Assembly (NCBI GenBank): GCA_028564675.1
Contig: JAOVVO010000322.1
Span: forward strand, 1-64,000
DNA: 64,000 bases
Source: Onchocerca lupi
Taxonomy: Eukaryota; Nematoda; Chromadorea; Rhabditida; Onchocercidae
Direction of reading: 5' to 3'
Of the stretch, positions 51,701-63,685 are shown piece by piece; positions within the stretch are counted from its first letter, which is position 1, and each line of letters starts with the position of its first letter. The notes under the pieces were generated by a model that saw only the letters and a program-made list of their open reading frames with translations, ran no database searches and had not been told where the DNA came from. The translations under genes and the position numbers were made by a program.

Positions 51701-54700
51701 ATTCTGGAATGAATTTCGGAACTTTATTGCCTCCCACAATGAAGAATGAAAAGTGGACGAGGATGATATTTTTATTGCAAATTTATAATGAAAATTAAAT
51801 TGCACCATAGCTTTAATTGTACTGCGAGCTTTTTATTACCATCATGAAATTGAAATTGAAGTAATTGTTTTATTGATCATCTATCCCTTAAATGATTAAA
51901 GAGTCTTTTTAAGTGTAATGAAACTCTAAAATTAGAAATTTACGAGCTGAATGGTTTTTTTTTTTTTTTTTTTTTAAATAAGCGAAAATGTTTTTTTTCC
52001 CTTTTTGAAATTCCTGTATCAAAATTGAATTATATTACGAGATAAAAAAAATACCATAATACTAAAATGAATTTAATCATTTATGGAATTAATTCATGAA
52101 TATAATTAACGATTGTGAAGTCTAGATCATTAATAGTTAGATGTTATTATTGCAAAGATTAAAGAGAAAATTTCAAATACATATTATAATTCATGCAAAT
52201 CATTTTGATACTTTTTTGCAAAATCAAATTTTAACTATTCAAATTTGAAAATATTTAAATTTGAGAAAGTTCAAATTTAATTAACTCTGAATAAGTATTT
52301 TTGAATTAATAAGTTTTTATTTTCTGAATGAAAGATATTTTTTCATATGCTATTTCAGTTAGCATTTTGGTCAAATGGAATACTTTTCAAAGTAGTACCA
52401 TGTTTGCTATTAACTGTATCAATTATTGTATTAGTCAAAGTGATCGCCGATTTATCAAATCAAAGGCGAACTCTTGCGCAGGTTTTTCACGATTTCTTTT
52501 GTATTTTTTAAAAAAATAGTAATTGGTTTTAATATGTGATATCTTATTTGTAATGTATAAAGTTTTTTTTTTAAAAATAAAATGAAATTTCAAGGACATT
52601 CTATCAATTGATTAGAATATTATTCTTTTACATTTTGTTTTTTCAAATATTTTATTTTTCAATGATTGAATGTTTGAACGTCATTGTAAGGGCCTTAAAT
52701 AATTAAAGCAAATCATAACTCAGTAGTTAAATAATCACATAGATGATAATGTCTTAGATATTCACTTAAAAATGGGTAATCATTTAGATTTTACAATTCA
52801 ATACTCTAATTAGTGAGCCAATTGAGCCTTGCTTAGCCTATTTTTTTTTCTGGCTAAGCAAAAAAAAAAAAAAACACATTGCATTCCTGACTTTGCAAAA
52901 AACATAGATGGAGGAAAGATTTGTTATTGATATTATCAATAAATAAGATATATTTTATAGTTCTCATAAACTAATTCTTCAACTAGTGTGCAATATGTTT
53001 GAAATTGCAAAGCTAATTTCAAAACTTTTTGAATTGAATGATAGTAATGATGCAAATGGAACAGCACTGCCACTTCTTTTAAAATTCAATTATCTTGTAC
53101 ACATATTCTTCTTTTTTTTTTTTTTTTTTTTTTTGTTCACAAACTTTTCTTTAAATCAGCATGAAGTGAAGAAGAAGAAGAAAGGAAAAAACAGCTCCTC
53201 ATAAAGTCTTTTTCTTTTTTTTTTTTTTTTTCATTCCTGTTCCAATGGATTAGAAAGTTTAAGAGTTGAAAACTTCCGTTTTGCAAAATTTTATCTTTTT
53301 CTTTACTGAATGTCAATAAGTAGTATCTATGTTATTTCGAGGAATTAATCATGAAATATAAAGATATGTAAACATTAAAATAGATATAAATAGATGCTGA
53401 AAAAGATAAATATTCATGAATTAGCAAGAATTAAAAATTGTTGGATTTTCAAAGTAAATGCATTCCATCATTGTTCATAACATAGATATTTATATCAAGT
53501 ATGTATTAATTTTATTAAATTATTTCAAATCTTTCCGATAAATTTTATTGCATAAATATCTTTCTCATTCGATCAATTTCGCTTCGCTGATCAAAGTTAT
53601 ATTTGATTATGTATTAGCAATGAATGATATAGAATATTTATCACTGGAGAAAGAAAGATGGCATCATAGAAAATATTCAAATTCAATATGAAATTGATCG
53701 GATGAGAAAGATATTTTTTGCAATAAAGTTTATTCAAAAGATTTTAAATAATTCATTAAATTAATACATAATTGATACCAATTCTATGGTTACCATTAAA
53801 TTCAATTCCTTACTAATTTATGTTTATTAATTAGCAAAAACAATTTAATAGTTGATGAAGCGAAAGGTACCGAAAGATCATACAACACCAATGCTTGTCG
53901 CAGTCTTATCAATATTTCTGATTACGGAATTACCACAAGGTGTTATGAATGTATTGACGGGCATTTTTACTGGTGACACTTTTCATCAAAAAGTAAGCAA
54001 TCTATTTTTGTCAAAATTTCTTATTTTTTATTTAAAATCCATTTAAATATATCTATTAAATATAATAGTGAAAAGGGAGAAACTTTCTTAAGAAATATTT
54101 ATGCATGCAACATTTAGTATTACTTCTAGGAAACAAGTAATGTCAAGAAATTGGAATAATTTCAACGATTTAAAACTTTTAATATTTTTTGATCTTTTTT
54201 TTTTTATATTTTTCTATGCATTTTTTTGCATAGGTTACTTGTGAATTATGGTAAGATTATAAAGAATAATGAAGTGTTTATCTATTTGAATTACAGGTTT
54301 ATTTACCGCTTGGTGATTTTATGGATCTTTTATCATTAATCAATTCAGCTGTTAATTTTCTAATATATTGCATTATGAATAAACGTTTTCGTATTACTTT
54401 CCTTCAATTGTTTTGCGATTTTTGTCCAAATCGAAAGCTTTCAAGGTATAAATTGGCAGTCAAAAATGTGCATTATGAGGCCTAAGCCTAATTTATAATT
54501 ATAAATTATGTATATAAAATTCGAATTATTAAAAAAGTTTTAGCACAAATTGCTACGTTGAATTTTAAGCATTCAAATCGTAAATATTTCTAAAAATATG
54601 AAAGTTTAATGTCCTTAACTCTTCCGAATAGAAAACTAGATAAGATTTATGAATTTATAAATTAAAAAAGTTTAGAATAGTAGAAGATTACAGTCGTGTG

Positions 54701-55593
54701 GAGTATGCTTATGAATCGTCAAGGCAGCCTAATCGAAGTGCCGATATAAGTCGAACCGAGCAGGTTTAATTTATTTAAAAGAGTTGAAAAAATGATTCTC
54801 AGAAAAAAAAAAGCAAAAGAAAAAATTTAGAAAAATATTCGAAATTCGAGAAGAATTGGTATTGATAGAAATTAAATAGAGAAATGAATATTATTTTCCA
54901 TTTAGATTAAATCGAATGCCAAGTTTATTTGTTGATCAGTGATAAAATAAAAAAAAAAAGCGACTTGATAATTTCACAGAGATTAAGCAATAAGGAGTTA
55001 AAATATTGAAATTTAAATATAGAATTGTTAAGTGAATAAATAAATTAATAAATGAATAAAAGATGAAATGAATTAGATTTCTTTTTTCAGCTAATGCTAA
55101 CATCACATCATCGACCAAGTTCTGTATCAGTTTTTACCAATTTATCATCAACACGAGAAGAGCAATTAAAGAATCAAAGGAAATTTATTGGTAATTTATT
55201 GACTGTTGAGGATAATCATTATCGAAGAATGACTATTCTTGCTAAACAGGTAAGTCTTATTTTATTTAAATTGGCTAATTATTTAGCATATTTGCTTATT
55301 TTAATTCCAAGATTGTCTCATTTATCGTATTAATTTACTTTTTTGTACTTCTGAAGTAAAAAATTACTTTATTTCTGAAATCTTTACTTCTGAAGAAAAT
55401 ATTGAAATATAATAGGAAAGTTTATATAAGTAAAGTGAATAAATAATAAGGATGTGTAGAATACTTTTATGATATTGATTTTCTTTTAGCATATTTAATT
55501 TAGTGGTAGAAACATTTGACCTTAATTTCATATCATTCATTACAGGATGAGAGTAAAAAAACTTGCAATCATATCATTAAAACATCGTTTTGA
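48783..55593 (+). CDS. Class A neuropeptide GPCR, DMSR / sex-peptide-receptor-like, 474 residues
   Basis: A plasma-membrane seven-helix receptor of the group that binds FMRFamide-like or myosuppressin-like peptides. Ten exons: 48783-48915, 49778-50031, 50737-50886, 51440-51637, 52359-52481, 53852-53992, 54297-54445, 54694-54763, 55091-55249 and 55546-55593 (TGA); 1425 nt, all phases match. TM1 spans the exon 1/2 junction and leads into VLTRPSMISPVNVLL (TM1-TM2 loop). TM3 has HASVILHSTSIWLTV and then LAQIRVLTIRR, so the DRY position reads QIR. The second extracellular loop is long and acidic (SIDNDKFDDDY). TM5 has WSNGILFKVVPCLLL, TM6 FLITELPQGVMN, and TM7 DLLSLINSAVNFLIYCIMNK, an NPxxY variant with Phe for Pro. 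These TM5-7 motifs are typical of the DMSR/SPR group. N15 is a glycosylation sequon (NAT). An in-frame TGA just upstream supports the start. Confidence 0.9.
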
Positions 55594-57787
55594 TACGAAA
55601 AAAGGTGGAGAAAATCGATAATTTATAATCATATCACTCTTATCATCACTGGCCATATGATAAGATGATATATTATTTATACATACCTCAACGATTTCAT
55701 ACTTGAATGAAATTAATTTCCCTAATTTTGATGTTTATCGCATAAAGTTTGCAACCAAATCATATTTGTAACAGTGATCATATAATGCCTGATAATATAA
55801 TTTGTTGTTTTCAATTTTTTTTTTCTGATTTTTCAAGCCTGTTTTTAGCAAATTCGTTTTATCTGAAATGATTGAAGAATACAACAAACAATTCTCGAGT
55901 ATTATATCTCAGGAAAAATAATTAATAAATAGTAATGGATCGGTGATGAAATGATTAAAGACAATTCGCTATATGCGAGAAATGAAGATAATTAATTAAT
56001 TTTTCATGTTGCAATCAGTGCATTCAAGATTCTAACCTAAATCTTTGGATACATTTTGCAACACCTGCAATAGCAAATTATAGTCTTGTTTATCCTTCAA
56101 AATAATCAAAGTTTCTCGCTCTTTCAAGAATTACTGCAAAATTTCTATGTTTCTTCATTTTGCAATAAAAAGATCAAAAATTGCATCGTCAAGACCAAAA
56201 ATTAAAAAACAAAAATCACAGATCGGAATAATCTAACTGATAAGTGCTTGATAAAGTAAATCCTTGAGAAAGCTACATTTATATTCTTAGGATTGAATGG
56301 AAAAATAAGATGACAAGATCATTTTAATTAAATAGGCGAAAAAAAAAAAACAAAAAAAAACAAGTCTCCAAACAGTTTATATGAAATATCAGTCGAGAAA
56401 ATTCCTGAACTGAGAAAACTCTAGATACTCAAATCATAATTTCAATAAAAAATTCCATTTCAATACTTTTGCATTTCTTTATCCATTTCCTATAGCTACA
56501 TTTTATGAAAGATTTTCTAAGCATTAAACAATTGATGACAAAGGTCAAATTTCCAAAGCAATCAAACCAATTGATGACAAAGGTTAATTTGGCCATAAAA
56601 ATTTTAAGCCAAGCAGTTACGCTTATTTACATATATCTCATATGTTGAATGCTTTCTATCTATTGTTGTCGCCATTACAGAAAATGAAAAAATCTACTCT
56701 TTGTATTTTTAGATCATTTATCATTTTCATAAGCAATCAAAGTTGCTGATAAGAAGCGCAGGTGATCTTCCGCAGGCAAACTTTCCAAAAATTTATCTTC
56801 TAAAAACCCGAGATATCCTAGACGAATTCAAGTCCAAAATTCATTAATGTTTTTCAAAATAAAAACATTTCTTCATCCAGATAATCATCATTCTGAAGCA
56901 TTTTCTGAAGCTCAAACCCATCCACAATTTGATGGAGCAATGGTAAAGTACTCAGTATATTACGCCTATAAGAGCAGGTTCAATTTCGCGCCTGTGAACT
57001 GAAATTAAGAAAGACAAGCATATAACTGAGATGACCTGATGTGGAATACATAATATTCTGAGGCGCCTATATTTTCAACATCAAAGAAATTCCAAAATCT
57101 GAATTCCACAGAGAGAGATATAAATAATGAACATTCTCGTAAAATAGTTTGATAAATTGTTTTAAAAAAAGTTCAATTATTTATAGAGGTCGTTATTTGG
57201 GTGGAAATAGACATATTATTTCGAAAAATTAAAAAAAGATGATGACAACTTTTTCAAAATTTCTATCAAATTTTTTGATTTATTCCATCCAGATTATTTT
57301 TTCACATCACACAAGATAAGAAGACAGATTCAGCAAATGTGAAATTCGTCACATGATAAATCGCAACAGTAATAGTTTATTCATAAAATAATATAGCATT
57401 TATATTTTCGAAGACTAAGACTAGTATTTAGGGAAAAAATTCTGGGAGTCAAAATATGATACCTAATACAACAATTAGCAAAATAAACCATACATTAAAG
57501 TTTTGTTAATGTAAAAATCAAATTCTTTCAAATTCTCATTCATCTTTGATATTTGCTGTTCACGTCAAGTGATTGTAAACCTTTGTCTTTCTATATTTCA
57601 TATTCACCTGTACATGAATCACCTGATGCTAATGCATGCCTAAAAAGCTTTTTTTCTTTTTTTTTTTCAGATAACTATAGATTTTGTAAACAGTGATAAT
57701 AATTTACAATAATAATTGACGCAATCATAGAAGGAAAAACTGAACAATAAGATATATTCTTATACAATTTGAAAATTGAAATAAAAA
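55594..57787. other. Intergenic region between the convergent GPCR and LDHD genes
   Basis: AT-rich; no gene recognised. A candidate AATAAA for the GPCR lies at 55924-55929. An exon-like stretch at about 56880-56941 (plus strand) has splice-like borders but no partner exons. The degenerate LDHD exon copy at 57593-57720 is described separately. Confidence 0.6.
57593..57720 (-). pseudogene. Decayed partial copy of the last LDHD exon and its intron
   Basis: On the minus strand this segment repeats the 3' end of the last LDHD intron and the first 40-50 nt of the last exon (57910-58030). Shared features include the GATAAT/CTATAG...CTGAAAAAAA tract, the acceptor TTTTTAG, and a frame reading HALASGDSCTGEYEI where the real exon reads RVLASGGSCTGEHGI. 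The copy runs into a stop codon soon afterwards. It lies about 200-300 nt beyond the real exon, downstream of the stop, so it is a non-functional local duplication or an unused pseudo-exon. Confidence 0.7.
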
Positions 57788-60700
57788 TTAACTTTTCGAG
57801 AACATTTCGTTCGGGTTCATGATCCCCTTTGGATCAAAAGCTTTCTTGATAGCAATCATCGAGTTTACTGCTACCTTACCACATTCACTTTCCAAATAAT
57901 TTCTTTTACTAATTCCAATTCCATGTTCACCTGTACATGAACCACCTGATGCTAATACACGCCTAAAATTAGTTTTTTTTTTCAGATAATCATAGATTAA
58001 GCGACAATGATAATAATTCACATCAATAATTAATGCCCCATTATACCTGTTATTTAGTAACTTAATTTCCACTTTTTTTACTAAGGTAAAGCATTTGAAG
58101 CAAAATTGCACTCCTTAAAGACGCGAAATATATCATCGCCACACAAATTTCATGAAAAATTTAAAATTTACTATAAACTAAAATAATCATTTGTTGCTAT
58201 TAGATCATATCTTCACAACTTGTTTAAAAAAATTACAAAATATATAAAGTATAATAAATTCTTTAAAATAATACTTGATAATTTGATCTGCCAATTCCTG
58301 AATGATTTTCATCTCTTCTTGGTTTGATTCGTCAACTAGAAAGATGCAGTGGAAGCAGCCATCACCAATGTGACCTACTACTGCTCCTGAAACAGAGAAT
58401 CAAAAATAAACTGGAAAATGAAAGTAGACAAGCATTAAAATGGCATTGCATTGTCTTCAATCACAAAATCACTTTAATAAGAAAGAAGAAATAAATTGAA
58501 AATTTAATTTATTCGAATGAAACTTCAGTAATATAATAATAGGAGGAAACCAAGATCACCGAAATCATCCAAAGTCAAAAACTCTTAATATCTTTTCGTG
58601 TTATACAAAACAGGAGAGCTTTTTCAACAATTCTAACTTTTTGCTGTTCTGTTCTATCAGAATAAAGAGTAAAATGAAATATAATAATATGAAAAGCTTG
58701 TCATTCAACATCATCATTAAGAACAATGTAAGTTCAATTAAAAAAAAAACCGAACCAAAAATGCCAGATTCGTCAATTTCTTTCCTCGTCTCCGCGACAG
58801 CTTTAGCCAATGCAGACGTCGGTAAAGACAAGTGTATTGTAAGACCCTGAAATAAATTATCAAAATGAAACATTTTGATAGAATCCTAGAAATTTAATTT
58901 AACTAAAGCATATTCTACATATGAAAGTTGATCGTTAATCCTAACATGATCTAAATTGATTTTGCCTTATCTTCTCTATACAAAAAAAAAAAAAAAAAAA
59001 ACTGATCACTTGCAGTGCACACTTGCATTCTTAAAATATGCAATATTAATATATACCATTACTTTTACTCATAATTCAATGTTTATTGAAGATTTCTGCG
59101 TTTTATTGGATTTTTTGAAGCCAAAACTAATGCAAATACTAAGCAAATTATAAACAGCAAGCACATTGAGCAATTTATAAACAGCAAAATGATAAATTCA
59201 ATGAATTTTCAACTTTGATTTTTTCACGGTAGATTTTTAAACTTCATAATTCAAACTTGAAAATGGAACAAAAAGATATATGAACTTACCTTAACATTAT
59301 CTTTTTGTGATAAAATAGCATAATAAGCAGAATGAAAAGAAACCCAAAGTTTCTTCTGCTCTTCAGGCGCATGGCACCATATGAACTCTCTTCCATCATT
59401 GCTAGCAAATATTTCGCCTATTAAAAAAACAGCATCATTCTTTCACATATCTCATAATCATTAAAAGTTAATCAACTAAACTACTTCCATGAGTGATCAC
59501 TCATGGCGAGTGGCCTTCTCTGACTACTTCTTAGAGATGCGACTTTTCAATTTAAAAGTTTATAGCATCATTACTACATGACCCATTACAGCAATAAAAT
59601 GTAGGTAAGTGTTAATTATAAATTATGAGAAGTTGAACTTATTTTCATAAAAAAAGTGACAAATCGCTGATGAAGAGAAGTTGAAATAAAAGATCGATTA
59701 AAAGAATTACCAACAAGGCTCGCCTGTTCAGCTACTTCTGCTTCAGAATTACCATGGAATTCCAAGAAAAGAGTAGGTGATTCAGCAAGTGTTAATTTAC
59801 TATAACGATTACATGCAGCCACTGTAGCAGCATCTAAGAATTCTGCAAGGTTTCATAAGATCATACTAAAATCTCATTAATCGTGAAATGCCTACAACAG
59901 ATAAAATTGAAAATATGAAATAGAAAATTTCTGGAAAGCAAAAGCTGTTGTTAGCGACCCAAACAGGAGGCAACTCAACAATTTCACCCTTCTCCGATGA
60001 TAAAAAATTTAGAACCAAACCAGTATAAACTCTAAAAGAATTAAATGATGAAATTTGATAAGTTAATAAAGTACCTATTTTTGCAACTGGTACAGAACAT
60101 TGCAATGTGGCAACGACCGCTTGAATAGCTTTGTCTACTGTTTGAAATGGGCAAATTGCAACACTACACACTGACGGTCTAGCATATAATCGTACCGCTG
60201 CTTGCGTTATCACTCCCAGCGTACCTTTAGAGCCCACGAAAAGTTTTGTCAAGTTATAACCTGCCGATTTCCTGATGATTATTTTTTTTATGACCTATAC
60301 AAAGTAATCTTTATTAAATCCGATCATTACAATAACCATATGTATCCTTTATGATAATAATGTCCAAAATGTAAGCTTCGCAAATGTATTATTATTTTAC
60401 TTTTCATAAGATTTGAAAAACCAATATTTTTATATTATAAAGATATTAATATGTGAACTGCTACAATAAAATGAAATAGTTGAGCAAATAAATTCTTATT
60501 CCAAAAATCACCACAAAACAAAGAAGAATAAAACTTACCTTGGCCGTCTACCTTTTCCAGCAGTGTACAATACGTCGCCATTGGGCAGAACAACCTGTGA
60601 TAACATCAACTTGACATCAGTATTGAAAAAAAAATTCATTTTAATTGATAAAAGAAATGGAATCGAAATACCTCCAAGTTCAAAACATTTTGCACCATAG

Positions 60701-62107
60701 TACCATACCGCAGTGTATTTGTACCAGTTGCATTCGTAGCAGCCATACCACAAATGGACGCATTGGCACCTGGATCTGCAATTGTAGTGCTCATTTCAAA
60801 ACTCGTTCCAAAAAACTTATTACTGATTCTTCTCTAAATTTAATAGTTCGAACACTTAAAGTGTAAGAAATACCTCCAGGAAACCAAAGACCTGTCGCAT
60901 GTAGGTTGTGGTTCAGTGTCTCAAGAGTTACACCCGGTTCAACAGTACAATGGAAATCACTCGTGTTTACTTCCACGATCTTATCCATTGACATCAAATC
61001 GATAAATACGCCTCCCTGGGAAACCCAAATAACTAAACAGAAAAACAGAAAAAAAAAAACTTAATCTTTTATAGTTAATTTGAGATAATGAACTCAATTA
61101 AAATACTCCGAAGAAAGTAAGGAAAAGCCAAATATTGCAAATGAAATAAACCTCAAACGTGCTGAGAAAACCCTCTAAACCAGTGGTTGCACTGAATGGT
61201 ATCACTGGAATACTACTCTCATTACACATCTTCAACACAGAACTAACTTGTCCAACATTTTTAGGCAGCACAACTACATCCGGATTTCCACCCCTGAAAT
61301 CCGTCATAAAATATATATAAATTGCGATATTGATAAAGATAATTTCATTTAAGGAAAATAAAATGAAACATTCCGTGAATAAAGATGAATTTTATAATAT
61401 TAAAAACTATTGCTAAAGATTAAAGTCCTAATCGTAGATGTCAAAGAATCAAATTTACAGTTAAACTATGGCTTGCTATAAATATAAGATAAAATCTGGA
61501 ACATCCGAAGAAAAGAATCTTAAATTTAAACTTCAAATAAATCTCTTGAATTGTGGAAACAAAGAAACGAAAAATTTGACAACCAAAACTACATTTGTGA
61601 AAAGCAAGGAAGCATTTGATAACGTACATGAGACGTCTCTGATTATCAGAATTTTCACTCGTTTCTCCAGTAGTTATTTTAACAGCTTCCTTACCCAAAA
61701 CACGCTCTAATTGTGAAATGAAGGGCTGACTTACCTGGAATAATAATATAAATATCTAGCTATAAACTTTCGAAGTGAAGTTCTAAACCTTGGACTACTA
61801 GCTTTGTTACAACTTGCTGAAATTTCAAGTATTCAATTTGTTTACCTAATTTTCATCAGTAATAAAACATACAATCTCTAAAGCTTTACTTCGTTATCAA
61901 GAACAAATATCGAACAGTCCCCTCAAATTAAAATTACTTATTTTTCAATTCCTTCTTAATTTTATTGAAAACAAAGTAGCAAAACTATTTCGAATTATGG
62001 AAAAACAATTTTTTTATATTGAAAATAGAATACAACTTACTTTTCCGAAAAAATATTAACTCAAAATGAAAAATTACCTTGCTCAATAAGCGACGACTCA
62101 GCAGCAT
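57788..62107 (-). CDS. Mitochondrial D-lactate dehydrogenase (LDHD-type, FAD-linked oxidase)
   Basis: LDHD oxidises D-lactate and related D-2-hydroxyacids to 2-oxoacids in mitochondria, passing electrons to cytochrome c. Exons (minus strand): 62107-62078, 61734 (or 61725) to about 61630, 61293-61152, 61015-60874, 60775-60672, 60594-60539, 60271-60075, 59842-59711, 59417-59290, 58846-58756, 58386-58275 and 57962-57788 (TAA). Exons 3-12 join in phase. The N-terminus MLLSRRLLSK looks like a mitochondrial presequence. FAD-binding motifs: NPDVVVLPKNVGQVSSVLKM, VPVIPF-like IPVIPFSATTGLEG, CTVEPGV and SICGMAATNATGTNTLRYG; then LFVGSKGTLGVIT. The C-terminal oxidase domain has APTLFLEFHG-like SPTLFLEFHG, GHIGDGCFHC (usual Asn is Cys) and SCTGEHGIG. 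The exon 2 to exon 3 junction is not in frame with canonical sites, so a microexon may be missing. About 470 residues, a normal length. Confidence 0.9.
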
Positions 62108-63220
62108 ATTTTCAGTATTGCAAATTGAGATTATCCTCAGCAGTTTGACAACATATCATCATTCCTGATATGTTTCCATTATTCACTATTCAAAGACACA
62201 CATGCAATTAATCTTATTACAATCTGCATAGAGCTTATTACAAAAACCCAAGAAATGCAACAAAATAAGAAATTCCGAAAATATCCTTTCTGTCTGCAGA
62301 TTTGCTTTAGTTAAAATACAAATCAACAATCAAAGGTCCATGCTTATTTGACAAAATATCCAAAATGCTTCAAGCATAAGTAACTGAAATCGTTCTAAAT
62401 AATTTGATTAAAAGAAAAAGTAATACTTCAAAATCCCATAATTTTTTTGATCTTTAGATTTCAAAACAGATATATCAAAAAATAAAACAGCAGTGAAAAA
62501 AAAAAGGAAAAAAAATCCCAGTCGACAACTAAGGATATTCATTCCTAAAATGATTCAATTATTTTCTTTTTTCAAACCAATATATAAAAAGTAAGTAAAG
62601 GAAGTCATTCGTCCATTAAAATAAGACGATATCATTTGATTTGATAACCAATTATGCGTAATCATTTTTTATCATTCAACACAAAGTTATAGAAAAATAC
62701 CCGAATAACTCGACTCAGATTGAAATAAAAGATGACCACATAGTTTATCTTATAATTGATCTTTTTCTTATTATTTAGCAGAAGCACCACAAAACATAAA
62801 ATTGAAAATATAAATGTAAGTGATTAAAATGACGTCGTCATATCAGATACCATTGGAACAATTATGTGTCATTTCTGATCAGTCCAAAATGACTTCTAAA
62901 ATTCACCTCTAAAAACCAACAATCGCACTCTATGGAAAAAAAAAAGTAAATGTTGAGAATTTTGATGAATGACTGAAAATAAGTCCAGATGCTAATTGAA
63001 TTAAAAAGTTTAATCCCGTAATATTATAAATAATTTTCCCTATTTCTCAATCTACACTAGAAGCCTCACATCCTCATCTTCGAACTTTCCCGAAAAAAAG
63101 GTGATTTTTTTATACTGCTTCAGCAATATGAAGATGAAATCATGAAAAGTACTCAAAAATTTAAAGCATAATACCATAAATGAGTCAATTTCTTCCTAAA
63201 TGAAAAATAATAAGTCAAGA
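62108..63220. other. Intergenic region between the LDHD start and the PIH1-like gene
   Basis: About 1.1 kb, AT-rich, with no exon recognised. It should contain the LDHD promoter and the 3' UTR of the PIH1-like gene. Nothing distinctive was seen. Confidence 0.6.
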
Positions 63221-63685
63221 TCACCAAACGACAGGAACCAAAATCCGTAATATTCTTTCATTTGATAACAATGTCACTGCAGTTTTTTTATGGTCTACTC
63301 TTACTGGAAAATAAATGTCTAAGATTGTTTGCTTTCGATCAAGAATGATTAACACGTGATCGTCGTTCATCCGAATATTTAACCTAAAAAGCATTATACA
63401 TAAAATAATGAAATTCATCGAGAAATATAATAATTCGATTATTTAAATTTTTTGTTTTTTAATTCGACTACTTAATAATTTAATTATTTAAATTTATGAC
63501 TTTTACAAATTGTTCTCTTATTATTGTAATAAAATTAATAAAGGGATATAATATATTTCGAAAAAGAAACCCAAATACCTGTCATTATTCTCTACCGGTG
63601 GTTCCACACTGCTAAGCTTCAGGTTTAGTTCTAATTGTTTGCCGTTTCGAAGAAGAAGTTGACAATTTTTTGGGAGACGGTATTG
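63221..63685 (-). CDS. C-terminal exons of a PIH1/CS-domain-like protein (5' part not resolved)
   Basis: Two exons, 63685-63579 and 63383-63221 (TGA), join in phase (an AG|G codon). The 89 encoded residues begin QYRLPKNCQLLLRNGKQLEL, continue through a VEPPVEN stretch and LNIRMNDDHVLIILD, and end FPVRVDHKKTAVTLLSNERI then LRILVPVVW. The alternating beta-strand pattern, the FPxxVD motif and the terminal 'L-x-V-x-V-P-V' strand resemble the C-terminal CS-like domain of PIH1-domain proteins. Those proteins are R2TP/dynein-assembly cochaperone subunits that work with HSP90 and RUVBL1/2. The PIH1 domain itself is not visible and would lie upstream, towards or beyond 64000. A possible preceding short exon at about 63799-63825 is unproven. 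Another CS/HSP20-fold protein is an alternative. Confidence 0.45.

Noticed and set aside
56880..56941. Exon-like stretch (NHHSEAFSEAQTHPQFDGAM) with acceptor and donor look-alikes
   Set aside because: There are no neighbouring exons and no family; it is isolated between two convergent genes.
61441..61698. 85-codon minus-strand open frame as an independent gene
   Set aside because: Its first 25 or so codons are LDHD exon 2; the rest is read-through into the intron.
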